64,000 nucleotides of DNA from Culex pipiens pallens (GCF_016801865.2 NC_068938.1:110062141-110126140); one strand, 5' to 3'; counted from the first letter of the stretch, positions 9,901 through 21,786 are shown. Numbers and translations: made by a program. Notes: generated by a model from the sequence alone, not told the origin.

Positions 9901-12900
9901 GTAATATCCGGCGGCTCGGTACTGGCCACCCCACGCGAATCCTTCCTGGCCCAAGCTGAAGTACTCGGCGACGGTCAGAATCGGGTAGGGCAGTCCCCGT
10001 TGGAGGGCGTTCCGGTACGAGTTGCCCATGTCGTTGGCCTGGTTCCAGCTGAACTGCTCGTTAAAGTCAATGTCCGGCGCGGACCAGTTGCCCACGGGAA
10101 GGGCCACCAGGGTGATGTTGATGTGCATCAGGCCGATGTGGGCGCCAAGCCGGGCCGGGAGCTTTTCCCGCGAAAACGCCTTGTACGGCGCCACGATGGT
10201 CGATTGCGCCACGTGCCATGCCGAACCGAGACGGGCCACTGTGGAATGGGAATAGAGGGTAATGTAGAATGTAAATGATGGTTGCTGCAAAGTTATTTAA
10301 AAATGTTGGAACTGATTCTTACCAAGAATTACAAGTCCTACGAATAAGCTGAGCGTAACCGTTGTGAATGTTGTAAATTTCTGTAATGGCAGAATGATAA
10401 AAAATATTTAAAATGGAGGTTATAACTATCACTTCAACATTTAACATAGCACGAAATCGGGAAAAGTTGCCCCGACCCAGTTAAGATTTGCGTGGAACTT
10501 TGTTCTAAGGGGTAACTTTTGTCCCTGATCACGAATCCGAACTTATCAATCAAAAATCAAAATTGAATCAAAACTTATTTTCGTAAAATCGCGATAACTC
10601 GTGATGTTTATAAGCAATTGTCTGCTCTACAACTTTGTAGAACATTGTTACACTCTAAAAAATAATTCTGCAAAGTTAGAAAAAACACGAAATTTTAAAA
10701 TGAAAAATTTAGTTCTAAATGAAAAAAATACCCTTCTGGGTTAATGTAGATTTGAAAAGTAAATTAAATTTCCCATAAAATACATGTTCCAAAAAAAAAT
10801 TACAGTTCAGTTACTGAAAATGACAACTTTATTCTCGACTTTATTAGTGTTTTTTTTCGATGAAATATACGTTTTTTCGGAATTTTGAGTACGCCATCAA
10901 ATCGGGCGTCCTATTTTACATAAAAGTCACTTTGACACCAAATTTCCATCTCATCACCATCATAAATTAAAATTTTATCTTCCCAATAAAAAAAAACTTA
11001 TACGTATTTTTTTTATTTATGTATTTTTCTTGTATTTTTAACATTGATTTAAAATTGTGAAGAGAAAAAGGAAAACTAATATTTTTTTTTATTGTCTCAC
11101 TGTATGTATAATAAAGATAAAGAATATGCATCTCGATCATTAATGTTTTTTTCTCTTCTAGCCAGGTCGTAATGATTTCAATATTTTTTTATCAATATTG
11201 TCTAATATAGTTAAATTAAAAAAGTCTTTATTAAAAATAACTCAAAATCTTTATAAGTAAATAAAAATTAATTTCAAAAAAGTTTGTTTTTGAATTTATT
11301 TAAATGTATGGAAAATTGGAAAGAATTGCAAAACGTTTCAATCTAAAATGAAAGTTTAATCCTAATATCGACGCTGTCGTGCTATCTTGTCGCACCCGCC
11401 ATTTCGAAGTTCCGAGAAAAAACGTGTTTTAATGTTTGAACTTGAATAAACAAAAACTAGAGCACGCAATGTAAACGATAACAAACACGTTTTGTTTGGC
11501 TGACCATTCTGTGCATTGTCCCGAAGTTTGGTTGAAGTTGGTTGCTGGAGTCCCGAGTTATAATTACAAATGTTTACGGTAGCCTAACTTGTACGTGCGT
11601 CAAACGCGTTCTGACCTGAAATCACTTTGGCCAGTTGTCGCACTTACATCAATTTTCAGGGAGTGATAAGATAGCACGACATGATTGCAACTTCTTTCAT
11701 ATGAAAAGTGACAAAAATCCGCGGAGCTTTTTTGGTTTTTATAGAATATCTCAGGATTGAAATCGAATTTTGGGGATCTGTGAAGGTCAAAAGGTGAGGC
11801 ATTGTTAGCTGCACAAAATGGCGTTCTTAACTCAATTTGGCACAAAATGCACGTGCGACAAGTTAGCACGACGGCGACGATATGTTGGCAAAGCTGCATT
11901 AAAAAATTATTGAATTCAATGGAAGTTTCACTAATGCAGTGCAGAAAATCAGCAAAAAGTAAGTCAACATTAATTTTTCAAGCTTTTTTAATTCAACAAA
12001 TTTCAGTAATTTTTATTTATTTTTCACATGCGGTCCGCGATACTACAAAAAGTTGCCAAAATGGCCCGCGAGGTTCAGCTGGCTGAGGGCCACTGCATTA
12101 AACCTCAACCAAACGAGCTCAAAATTTCAGGCTAGCTTCTGGGGCCTTATTGCTTGAAAATTCCGGTTAGACACTCGGAATCAAACACTTTTGTCTTTTC
12201 ATATATCCGTTTTGTATTCTTATTCCAAAATTTACTAACTTATGGACCCAATTCCCCCTTCGAAATGCTCCAAAAAATCAGAGGGCAATAGAGCAGTTCC
12301 AGCTTAAATCAGGAATTTTTCTGGTACTTTTGTACCCGACCCTCTCCGATTTCAATGAAACTTTGTAGACATGTTATCCTAGGCCTATATAAGCCATTTT
12401 TGTGCATATGGAGCCAATAGTACTCGAAAATAACATTTGAGGAGGGCGTAAGGTATTTTAATATTTTTGTATTTTGTAATTTAAAAATTACTGTATCTCG
12501 AAGCCGTTGCGTCGTATCAAAAAGTGGTCAATGACAAACTTGTAGGAAATTGGACGGGCTTTCTGAAAAAAATACACTGAAACAAAAATACACGCCACAT
12601 CTATGGGATTTTTTTTATTTTTAAGTCTAAAACTTAAATTTAAAGGTGATGTCACGATTTTTTTTCGTTCAAAATTTTTGAGGAAATAGCCTAAAATGTT
12701 ACCAAAAGACTGACGAAAAATGCAGGATGGTATGTCTCTCCTAAAAAAATACAAAAATCATTTACTAAAACTGTTTTTTTTGAAAAGTGGTCTAAACGTC
12801 GAAATTTTCAAAAACCGGTAGTGGGAATCGATTTCCCAGACAATTTTACATAAAAGTCTCCATATTGACCATTGTCCTATGTCCAATCCTTGGGAAGATA

Positions 12901-15151
12901 CAGCGGTTTTAAAAATAAAAATGTAAAAAAATGGGTTTTTTGGAGATTTTTGGCAATTTTTATATGACAGATGTGGTTTTTCAGTCTCGTAAATATTTTC
13001 ACCGGAAAGCTCGTCCAATTTCCCATAAGTTTGCCTGTTACAGCTTTTTGATTTGACTCGTTCTGATATTTACGTAAGCCTATTTACTATCCAGGTTTCT
13101 ACCACACTGAAAAAAATATTCTATTTACAGTTATGAGCAATGTAATTAAACTTATATCTGTAAGCCCTTACATCCAATTGAAATGCTGTCAAAGGCAAAC
13201 TTATGGGAAATTGGATGAGCTTTCCGGTAAAAATATTTACGAGACTGAAAAACCAAGTCTGTCATATAGAAAATGCCAAAAACTACCAAAAAACCCAGTT
13301 TTTCAACATTTTTATTTTTAAAACCGCTGTATCTTCCCAAGGATTGGACATAGGACAATGGTCAATATGGAGACTTTTATGTAAAATTGTCTGGGGAATC
13401 GATTCCCACTACCGGTTTTTGAAAATTTCGACGTTTAGACCACTTTTCAAAAAAACAGTTTTATTAAATGATTTTTGTATTTTTTTAGGAGAGACATACC
13501 ATCCTGCATTTTTCGTCAGTCTTTTGGTAACATCTTAGGCTAGTTCCTCAAAAATTTTGAACGAAAAAAAATTGTGACATCACCTTTAAATTTAAGTTTT
13601 AGACTCAAAAATCAAAAAATCTCATATAAGTGGCGTGTATTTTTGTTTCAGTGTATTTTTTTCAGAATGCTCGTCCAATTTCCTACAAGTTTGTCATTGA
13701 CCACTTTTTGATACGACGCAACGGCTTCGAGATACAGTAATTTTTAAATTGCAGAATACAAAAATATTCAAATACCTTACGCCCTTCTCAAATATTATTT
13801 TCGAGTACTATTGGCTCCATAGACACAAACATTGTTTATATAGGCCTAGGATAACATGTCTACAAAGTTTTATTGAAATCGGAGAGGGTCGGGTACAAAA
13901 GTAATAGAAAAATTCCTGATTTAAGCTGGAATTGCTCAATAAAAATATTGCTGAAAATTTAAATGTTCATTGAAAAAACTTGCACTTGATTGTGAACTAT
14001 TTAAAAACACTTTTAAACTTTTTGAAATTTTGAATTTTGGACCACAGTTTGGAAAAAGACATAAAACGCTAAGATTTTTTTTTGTAAATACATCAATATT
14101 TTGCAATTTTTTTAGAAGCATAGCTGTATAATGTAGGTATGTACATCATTTTGTGATACTTTTTGCTTCTCATTTTTCAAAAACGCTTATTCACGGTTTC
14201 CGGAACTAATTTTTCTCCGTGTATTCTTACATTTTACACCCAATCCAGAGACACCCAAACCAAATTTGTCAGAGGTTCCGCAAATGGACGTCAGAAGACG
14301 CAGCTCTGACATCAAATGTGACCTCGTACCCACCAAATTTGCAGTCGGTCTATTTTTTAGCTCATAAAATGATGTGGAGTGTATTTAGGATACAAAAACT
14401 AGACACGTACACCGAGATAGAAACCGAAGCTTTTTAGTTGGTAATCAAGCAGTGTTCTACGAGGCCTGATTATCGGAGAGACAGAATGCAATCATGCTTT
14501 TCGCTGGTGCACACTTTCGCTAAATTTCTCTGGCAGGACTGCAAAGATAGTGAGATGATCTCACCATTAGTTTGTAGTAGAGCTGCAAATGGATGTTAGA
14601 AGCTTTGTCAGCACTGAATTGTAGTGGAGTTTGGATTGGGTGCACCATTTAATTCCTTCAAAAAATCAATGTGTACTACATAAATGCCGTGTCATTCAAC
14701 CCTTACTGCCATCACGCAAAGTGGCGCTTTGGTTCAACCCTCGTTTGACCATGTTTCGTTTTCTCGTGAGACAACCAGGGAGTTGGCTGAGGATCTTTTG
14801 CCATGATATTTGAATCGCCCTTCTCGTCGTGCTTCAGCTCCCCCCAAAACTCCACAGTCAGCCTGCAGTAGTATAGTAATGAGTCCGGCTAATAGAGGAG
14901 TACAACACCCTCCCCACTTGCAGAAGAGAGAAGACTTATGCAATTTCTGATGGTCATTTAATGGGCTGGTGCTGCCGCCGACTTACCTGCTTTCGGACGC
15001 CGGGGAAGATGACCAGAAATGCCAGATAGATAGTGGCGAACATGACGCAGACGGCCACAATCGAGACATCGCCGGTGACCGGGGTTCGGTTCGAGAACGA
15101 GTACAGAGTGGGGGCTCCATCGTCTCGGAACGCGTCGAACCAACCCTTCAT
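6745..15151 (-). CDS. mol: Dual oxidase maturation factor (DUOXA, moladietz/Nip), seven coding exons
   Basis: DUOXA proteins are multi-pass ER membrane proteins that bind dual oxidase and allow its folding, exit from the ER and H2O2 production at the cell surface. Seven exons on the minus strand (15151-14987, 10380-10323, 10238-9884, 9804-9593, 7321-7242, 7169-7048, 6982-6745) join with consistent phases into 1230 bases, 409 residues. The spliced protein shows a short N-terminus, membrane spans near residues 29-50, 57-76, 187-210, 215-235 and 250-280, a large loop between spans 2 and 3 with N-glycosylation sites NIT (115) and NWS (125), and a polar, Ser/Arg-rich tail. The order matches my recollection of vertebrate DUOXA1. 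All introns are GT-AG except the third, which starts GC. The start was chosen at MKGWFDAF because it gives the family's usual length. Repeats fill the introns. Confidence 0.93.
7048..7169 (-). CDS. mol: mol coding exon 6 (cytosolic tail)
   Basis: The acceptor is TTTCTTTCAG and the donor GCG/GTGAGG. It encodes VYYDTPYDRHVILEESHD and a basic segment RYRKRNSK. It leaves two bases that combine with exon 7 to make Arg. Confidence 0.88.
7242..7321 (-). CDS. mol: mol coding exon 5 (end of last membrane span)
   Basis: This 80-base exon, bounded by TTGTAG and GTTAAT, encodes ILCLSVGLVISIIDLVWPHR and FSTILE. It completes the fifth span and starts the cytosolic tail. Phase 1 in and phase 0 out agree with the neighbouring exons. 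Confidence 0.88.
8424..8805 (+). mobile_element. D-family MITE, left end missing
   Basis: It matches the 11368-11880 copy from GGTTGACCATTCTGTGCATT through the right terminus ending GCGACGA at 8805. Confidence 0.7.
9158..9335. mobile_element. Probable short MITE with GTTTGAC/GTGTCAA repeats
   Basis: ACTCAAACCCCGATGGTTTG at the left and ACCAACGGGGTACAAAC at the right are loosely inverted, with several AAAGTGTCA/TTTGACAC motifs between. Boundaries are approximate. Confidence 0.4.
9593..9804 (-). CDS. mol: mol coding exon 4 (third and fourth membrane spans)
   Basis: The acceptor is TTCGCAG and the donor CAG/GTGGAA. It encodes AAFASWLLMNLLLVAVPRYG, then a fourth span and a PKRPLTIFIEGGR loop, ending inside the fifth span. 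The split codons at both ends match exons 3 and 5. Confidence 0.9.
9884..10238 (-). CDS. mol: mol coding exon 3 (large glycosylated loop)
   Basis: This 355-base exon encodes the conserved loop between spans 2 and 3, including HINITL and GNWSAPD (both N-glycosylation sequons), FNEQFSWNQ and the GLPYPILTVAEYF stretch, then enters span 3. The acceptor is CCACAG. The exon ends at TATG followed by GCAAGT, a GC donor; no GT donor nearby preserves the reading frame. Confidence 0.92.
10323..10380 (-). CDS. mol: mol coding exon 2 (second membrane span)
   Basis: This is a 58-base exon bounded by ATTACAG and GTAAGA. It encodes KFTTFTTVTLSLFVGLVIL plus the first base of a split Val codon, supplying most of the second membrane span. 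It is too short to find by ORF length and was located by splice sites and phase. Confidence 0.88.
10450..10975 (-). mobile_element. Family E repeat, partial
   Basis: It shares long blocks with 20262-21045 and 36861-37548, including TTTTGTCCCTGATCACGAAT, the CTACAACTTTGTAGAACATT block and the ATCAAATCGGGCGTC block. No coding capacity. Confidence 0.6.
11368..11880 (+). mobile_element. D-family MITE, complete
   Basis: It begins TCGACGCTGTCGTGCTA and ends TAGCACGACGGCGACGA, imperfect inverted ends of about 27 bp, flanked by TA on both sides. It is about 513 bp with no ORF of note. Other copies: 8424, 16692 and 46790. Confidence 0.8.
12291..13937. mobile_element. Large foldback element (1.65 kb palindrome), GAGCA ends, 4-bp duplication
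   Basis: Arms 12291 to about 13045 and about 13188-13937 are near-perfect inverted copies around a loop of about 140 bp. It starts GAGCAGTTCCAGCTTAAATC and ends with the complement. AATA flanks both sides (12287-12290, 13938-13941). The 53119-54802 element shares the GAGCA ends and a 4-bp duplication. It lies within mol intron 1. Confidence 0.85.
14987..15151 (-). CDS. mol: mol coding exon 1 (start codon, first membrane span)
   Basis: It encodes 55 residues, from MKGWFDAFRDDG to PGVRKQ, and ends in phase 0 at CAG followed by GTAAGT. It holds the first transmembrane segment. A pyrimidine-rich tract and CGCAG acceptor put the 5' edge of this exon at 15190, so 15152-15190 would be 5' UTR. A second AG allows an edge at 15175. 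Confidence 0.92.
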
Positions 15152-15619
15152 CGCGAGGGGAAGGTCGGACCTTAACTACGGGGGTGGAATCTGCGAATGA
15201 AGGGGGGAAAAGAGAGAAGGAGAAAGAAAATATGTTATTAGTATAAATAGCGGCTGGCAGCGGTGCTACTAACCTAGAGAGTGATAATTGTAGGGAGGCA
15301 ACGTAACAATAATATTGGATAGGTAGCTCAACTATTGAATGGAAAATCTTTGAAAACAATTATTTTATTTTTTATTTATTTTCTACTTAAAAGGCTCATA
15401 TTCAGATTTTTGACTAGTTTTAGGGTTCTTCATAGGGTTCATTTTAGCAAAGACACAGTCTGTGATTTCAATTAAAAAAAAAAACGTGAAAAAAATAAGT
15501 TTGTGTAATTTTTGGGCTACTGTATACTTCTTTTGAAAGCTCAACCCCCTGCCTGTGGAAAATTCGATGCCTCTGTGCTCTCTTATGCTAACTATATAGG
15601 AATCCCAGCAAGCTTAGTA

Positions 15620-16541
15620 GGGTAGGGTAGTCATCAATGAGACACTTTTGGTTTTTAACTTTCAACGATTTTTGTATTTTTTTCATCAGCATGTTTTAAT
15701 GAGCTTTTTGTAGCATTTTCTTTCTTTTAATGTGTTCTAACATTGACCAAATTATGAGATCGATCCGACCTCTACAGTCAGAGCTATCCAACTGTCTCAT
15801 TGTAGACGCACTTGGCAGGAACAATGAGACAGGTGGGGAACAATGAGACACTCTACGAAAATCAATACTTTTCTAGTAAAACTTCATGTTTTTGTATTGT
15901 TCCATTGCAGGTGACTTGCCTTGAACATTTTAAAGCAATTTTGCCAACTTGAAACTTTAATTAACAAAAGTTATACTAAAAAGTATTTAAATTTTGTAAA
16001 ATCCATATATTTTACCAAATAACTTTATATTTTTGGTTAAATGAAGTTCAAACTCAATAAATATGCCAAAAATCACTTCCAATTCATGTTTTGAAAGATT
16101 TCCACAGATTTTGAAAAGTTTAATGAAGAAAAATCTAAGTGTCTCATTGTTACCCATGGGCTGAAAAGAGTGGGGAACAATGAGACAGCTCTGGATTCTA
16201 GGTATATTTTTAATTTTGGTCAAATCTAATGAAAGGCCATTGTAGCCCAACTCATGCCGTATGAAATGACGAAAGAAATTTGAAAAAATATTATTTTTTG
16301 TATTATTGGCAGCCTATGAGCGAAAATGTAATTTTCAGTCATAATTTACTTTTACACCCCAAAATCAAACATTTATGAATAACTTTGCAAGGGAGCGTCC
16401 ATAACCAAAGCCACTATTATGGCAGACGTGTATCCTGTAGACACACCTTTCCCCAAAATATGAGCCTGATTGGTTGAAACTACGACTTGTGAGAGCCATT
16501 TTATCATTGTTCACCGTGTCTCATTGATGACTACTCTACCC
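15620..16541. mobile_element. TA-flanked MITE with repeated ACAATGAGACA motifs
   Basis: Ends GGGTAGGGTAGTCATCAATG and the complement are flanked by TA. Inside, AATGAGACA recurs in both orientations (for example 15829, 15841, 16178). Flanking DNA (about 15570-15590 and 16544-16564) is itself inverted (CGATGCCTC and GAGGCATCG), so it may sit inside another palindrome. Confidence 0.75.
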
Positions 16542-16691
16542 TACAAGAGAGCCCGGAGGCATCGAATAGTCCATACAAAAAAAAAACTTTTTTGTATGGA
16601 TCATAGACAATCGCATTAGCTTCATTTTTCTTCTAAAAAAATGCTTGAAAATCAGGTAAGAACTTCACACAACAATGAACAATTTAATTAT

Positions 16692-17180
16692 TCGTCGCTG
16701 TCGTGCTAACTTTTAGACCAAATTGAGTAGAGAACACCATTTTGTGTATGTCACAATTTTGACCTTCACAGATCCGCAAAATTCGATTTCAATCCTGAGA
16801 TATTCAATAAAAACCGGAAAAACTCCGTGCATTTTTGTCACTTCTCATATGAAAGAAGTTTCAATCTTGTCGTGCTATCTTGACACAGCCTTAAAATTGA
16901 TGTAAGTCCGACGTTTGGCCAAAGGGATTCCAGGTCAGAAAGCGTTTGACACAGGAGCGAGCTCGACTAACGTTAACATTTTCAGTTATGACTTGGGACT
17001 CCAGCAACCAAATTAAACCAAATTTCAGGACGATGCACAGAATGATCAACCACACAAAACGTGTTTGTTATTGTTTACATTGCGTGCTCTCGTTTTTCTT
17101 TATGCAAGGTCAAACATTAAAATGCGCTTTTCTCGAAACGTCAAAAAGCGATGTACGACATGTTAGCACAACGGCGTCGA
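16692..17180 (-). mobile_element. D-family MITE, complete
   Basis: It starts TCGTCGCTGTCGTGCTAAC and ends TTAGCACAACGGCGTCGA. The interior is in inverse orientation to the 11368 copy. AT flanks each side. Confidence 0.75.
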
Positions 17181-17390
17181 ATTTCTGTTGCTTCTGTGCA
17201 ACCAGAAATGTTTGAAAAAGTCATGTTGCCAACAACGAGAAGGCAATGTATTTTTTAATTAAAGAATTTTTGAAAATGCTCACCTAATTTTTTACAATCA
17301 GTTTTCTCAAAAGAAAATTTGCGGGGCGCATTTAATTTTTTTGGCAGTTGCCTGGTTCCCGAGATTTAAGTGGATTTAGGTCCATTCTAT

Positions 17391-18210
17391 TAGAGGTGGG
17401 CAAAACCGCTCTTTTTTAGGAGCCGCTCTTTTTCGCCCGCTCATTAAAATGAACGGCTCTTTTGAACGACTCTTTCGTTTTTTTAACTTAAAAAATTGCT
17501 ATTTTAAAGCATGGTGTGTTTTTATGCTTTTTAATTAGATTTTTATAAAAAAATATTCGAAAAAAAAATACTAAAAACGAGGACACTTGTGTGTTAACCA
17601 TAGGAACTAGAAAGATTTCCTTGTTATGCATTTTAAAATACTCAAATTTATAATCAAATTTGCAAAAGTTTTTTTTTATTTTGTTAGAAAACCATTCAGT
17701 TTTACTTTTGAAGTAATTTCAAAGTAAAAATTGGAAATATGGGTTTGAAAACTTTTATGTGGTGTTCAAATATTGGCACAAATTCTATTAGGAGTCTTTC
17801 AATGTAAATTGATGAGGATGTTGCAATAGAATACCCCCTAACAACATATGTCTATTCACCTCTCAAAAGTTGGGAAATAAACTCTGTTTCTTTTGCTTTT
17901 TTATCCTAAATAACATGAAAAATCACACCGTGGGACAGTTTTAATAAATTTGGCATCAATTTATGAGCATTGAAATATTTGAAATTACATTGTTATTTCT
18001 AAAAAAATAGTATAGTCTGTTAGAAATTCAATGAATTATATGTTGAAATCCAAAAAAATATGTTAAAAATCTTTTTATCTTCAAATTGTTTTTTTTCAAA
18101 AGACTGGTGTTTCAAAAAGAACCGCGTTTTTTTTTTGTGAGCCATGATTCACTGGCTCTTTTAAGTGAACCGGCTCTTTGAGCGGTTCGCTCTTTGTTTG
18201 CCCACATCTT
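17391..18210. mobile_element. Non-autonomous hAT element with 8-bp duplication
   Basis: CATTCTAT at 17383-17390 and 18211-18218 flanks an 820-bp element starting TAGAGGTGGGCAAA, with a complementary end TTTGCCCACATCTT. AGAGGTGGGCA ends and 8-bp duplications are typical of hAT. Subterminal GGCTCTTT motifs repeat at both ends. No transposase. Confidence 0.85.
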
Positions 18211-18759
18211 CATTCTATTAACACGCAAATGATAAGAGTACCTTTTGGTAAATATATCGGATCCGAAACTTTTTCTGGTCACCGATGATCGAATGATTGT
18301 CATTAGGAGCGCACCTTTGCCCCACCCTACTCTATAATCGGAATAGCTGGGAAAAAGTGGCTAAGCTAAACATTCTTTTGCTGATAAATGAGCTATTCTG
18401 AACAAAACTAGCCAATTTCTGAGATTTTTTTTTGTTTTTTTTTTGTCTGGCTCAAACTTTGGTGGCCTTTCATATAACCAAAGAAGCCATTTTATGTCAC
18501 TGGTTCACCCATACAAGTCTGATCGATTTGATGCCATCAGCTTCACTTTTGTGTTTTCCAAAATCAGTTTTTTTTAAATATTTTTTTGAGAGAATTGAGC
18601 AGTGCCCAAGCCACAACAAATATCCAAAGCCGCTTAAAAAAAAAACAAAAAAAAAAGAGCGGGTTCTTGTTTTCCTTCCCTGCCAAAGGGTCATAACTAT
18701 GCAAAATTTGCTGAAATTTCTAAAAGAAAACTTTCTTTAGCACGCGATTGAGTTTCAGG

Positions 18760-19140
18760 GATGAAAACTTCGAAAAACTTGTCAAAAATTGTCAACAATA
18801 AAAACTTTTTTTGTTAAATTTTGATAGCTCGTGAAGAATACATGCAAACATGTGGCATTTATACATCAAAAATTATGTTTTGTCAGCTCTACAACTTTTT
18901 AGAACATTGGTAAACTCTTAAAATTTCATTGGTACACTGTTACAAAAAACACGTAATTTTAAAATGAAACATTTTGTTCTGAATGAAAAAATAACCCTTC
19001 TGGGTTATTAAAAATTCCCATAAAATAACAAGTCCTCGATTTTTGGCAGTTGAGTAACGAGAAATAGCAGCGATTTCAAAACAATTATTCAACTTTTTTC
19101 GATGAAAAATACATTTTTTTTTATGAATTTCGTTTGGTAA
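18760..19140 (-). mobile_element. Family E repeat, partial
   Basis: It contains the AAAACACGTAATTTTAAAAT block and the ACCCTTCTGGGTTA block seen in the other E copies. Boundaries approximate. Confidence 0.45.
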
Positions 19141-19161
19141 AATTCTGCCATTTCTTCCACA

Positions 19162-19299
19162 TACAAGATTTTGGTATGATTTCATGGTATTTTACAATCT
19201 GTTACTGGGCAAAAATGGGCACATTTTGGTCCCTGCTATTTGCTCAAGTAATACCAAAATTTGGTATTTTTGTGTTAATTACCCCTGCTCGGGAATCGT
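19162..19299 (+). mobile_element. Family F fragment with right terminus
   Basis: It matches 25030-25130 and ends with the family's terminal ACCCCTGCTCGGGA, with ACCAAAATTTGGTAT just before it. Confidence 0.6.
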
Positions 19300-19710
19300 G
19301 GAATAGAACATTTCCAGAGAGACTCTTCAACATTTCCATCGCGCGTGTACCCTCTAAGTGGTCAGGAAAGTTAAAGTGGGTAACTTATCTCCTGCCATTA
19401 TGAATATGTTCCCCTGACACTCTGACAGTCATCCGAAACAAGTAGTGGCGTACGTGAGTGTGTGTTTGGAGCTTGAATAATTTATCGATGGTAATTTGGC
19501 GGTAATTACAGGTGTTAGATTATGATTTGCTGGCAGGCCCCTGCAAACTCACGGCAGCAGTTTTGTGGGGCTGTAATTGATGCTGAGAAGTGGCATTTTG
19601 TGTGTGTGTGAGAGGAGCACATGCTTACGCACGGTGAAGATCTTTCGAATAAATTAAGGAAAAAAGGCATTATTAGTGCTGGCGAGCTCTCTTGAAAACG
19701 GTTTATGCAA

Positions 19711-19953
19711 TAGGGGAACTATACCCTTTTTAAGCCTATTTCTATTATCGGCCTATCAGCACTTTGTTCATGAATTACGGCTTTCAAAAGGTGTTTTTGA
19801 CTGTTCCAAAGTTATAAATAGCTCGAATTAAAGTGAGCAAGCATCTCTCCATTGTTGAAATAGCTGTAAATGTTGATTTAATAGCGGAAAACGGCAAAGT
19901 GATGAGAATTGGTCGAACGGCTTAGAGTGATTAAAATGGGTATATTTCCCCTA
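19711..19953. mobile_element. Short MITE with AGGGGAA ends
   Basis: TAGGGGAACTATACCC at the left and GGGTATATTTCCCCTA at the right are inverted over 16 bp. A related single end is at about 61353. Confidence 0.6.
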
Positions 19954-20261
19954 GTGGCGGTTTTTCTGTGGCCAAGGCAGCAGCAGCCAGCGGAGAATCG
20001 CGTTTGACCAAACTTAACATAAAACACCAAGATAAAAATGGTAGCTTTTTCGCGTAGAAAAGAAGCCTTTTTTCAGTGGGCTTCAAGATGTGCTCGGGGA
20101 GGTTACTCCGCGGTGGTTTGTTTCGTCAGAAGGTGCTTCTTTCTTGGCACTTTGAATGAAGAGTGTGCTTGAATGAACGCTGTCATGTTGTGAGCAAAAC
20201 ATTCAATGTTGATGAACAATAGATTTCTTTTTTGTTTTATGTTTGGGTTGCTATGCAGTTT

Positions 20262-21045
20262 GCAGCCTGAAACGGTGATGAGATAGAAATTTGGTGTCAA
20301 AGGGACTGTTATGTAAAATAAGACGCCCGATTTGATGGCGTACTCAGAATTCCGAAAAAACGTATTTTTCATCGAGAAAAACACTAAAAAAGTTTTTAAG
20401 ACTCTGGCATTTTCCGTTACTCGACTGTAAATTTTTTTTTGAACATGTCATTTTAAGGGAAATTTAATGTACTTTTCGCATCTACATTGACCCAGAAGGG
20501 TCATTTTTTAATTTAGAAAAAAAAATCATTTTAAAATTTCGTGTTTTTTTTCTAACTTTGCAGGGTTATTTTTTAGAGTGTAATAATGTTCTACAAAGTT
20601 GTAGAGCAGATAATTACAAAAAAAAAATTGATATATCATATATAGGGGTTTGCTTATAAACATCACAAACGCAAAAAGTAACTTTTTCAAAACATTGTTT
20701 TCGTAAAATCGCAATAACTCGTGATGTTTATAAGCAAACCCCTTATATATCAAAATTTTTGTAATTGTCTCCTCTACAACTTTGTAGAACATTACATTAC
20801 ATAAAAGTCCCTTTGACATCAAATTTCTATCTCATTACCGTTTCAGGATGCAAATTATTGAAAACACCTCTTTTTTCGCATGCTCAAAAACGAAAGGGGT
20901 CGTACCGCCCCTCCGTCACGAGATATCAAAAAACGGACCTCGGATTCGTGATCTGGGACAAAAGTTACCCCTTAGGACAAAGTTTCACGCAAATCGAAGA
21001 GCGGTCGGGGCAACTGCTGTGTGAGTTGGCGGAGAATTACCCAGA
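20262..21045. mobile_element. Family E repeat with right terminus
   Basis: The right end GTGTGAGTTGGCGGAGAATT at about 21020-21039 is the complement of the left end of the copy at 36861. The interior has inverted blocks around 20640-20780. Confidence 0.6.
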
Positions 21046-21754
21046 TCTGACAAGCCTATCGAGAGCCTTTTCTTCCAACTTTTGCAGCATTCCCTCAACA
21101 GCAAATCATTCCGTTGAACACGCTACCGGTCTTGCTAGCCACTTGTTTGTCACAGGTCTAAGATCAGGGGGCACTTGTCTAACAAATTAATTACATTTGA
21201 AATATTTGCACAAAATTGCACAACCCCTTAACCGAAACAGAACATGGAACAAAACTCCAACTTGTTGGTCAATTAGCCACGATTTGCACCCTTTTCCCAA
21301 TGTGTGTTTGTGGTATACCTGATTCTATTCTGCACTGCCGAAGGTCCCTTCACATTACCGGAGTGGTGGCCATGTGCCATAAATTAGCACAAAATCCAGC
21401 ACCGGACCCGACCACGGAAACTCTCCGCTCTAGAAGGGTCGAAGATTCCGCTTCCTAGACTTCAGCTGCTGCCGGGTAATGTATTTTGCTTTAAATTGCA
21501 TTCAATGCAAATTTACGACTCCCAGGGCACGTGTCCCGGCACAAACTGAATGGGGCTGTAGAAATGAGAGTAAACGGTGGTAGCAATTTGAGTGGGATAG
21601 GTCTAATCGATTTTGCATTTCGTTGCAATTACTCAAACACTTGGGTGAAGCTATAGGGTGCAAAACGATTGAACGCGCGTGTGGTGGGTGCTTTTTAGCT
21701 GGGAACTCATGAACTACGAGAATGTATTAAATTTTGAGAAGATTTTTTAATTAC

Positions 21755-21786
21755 CTCAATGGCTGCTGCAAGTCCTGTGGTATAAT
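21755..21786 (-). CDS. Upstream 32-base microexon, probably 5' exon of mol
   Basis: TTGTTACAG acceptor, 32 bases, GAG/GTAATT donor. With the split codon from the 25.2 kb exon it reads DYTTGLAAAIE and ends in phase 0. Joined to the AG at 15176-15177 it continues LRSDLPLA and then the mol start MKGW without a stop. Joined to the stronger acceptor at 15191 it meets a TAG four codons later. Confidence 0.5.

Larger units (their letters stand above)
10381..14986 (-). other. mol intron 1 content
   Basis: The intron holds repeat family E (10450-10975), a D-family MITE (11368-11880) and the 1.65-kb foldback element (12291-13937). The stretches 10976-11367, 11881-12290 and 13938-14986 have no recognisable gene or element. 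Confidence 0.5.
15191..21754 (-). other. Interval between the mol start exon and the 21.8 kb exon (probable 5' intron)
   Basis: It contains the elements at 15620-16541, 16692-17180, 17391-18210, 18760-19140, 19162-19299, 19711-19953 and 20262-21045. The stretch 21050-21754 and other gaps are without recognisable genes. Confidence 0.45.

Noticed and set aside
14958..15359. 133-residue minus-strand open frame across the mol start
   Set aside because: It runs in another frame through the 5' UTR and the acceptor site of mol exon 1.
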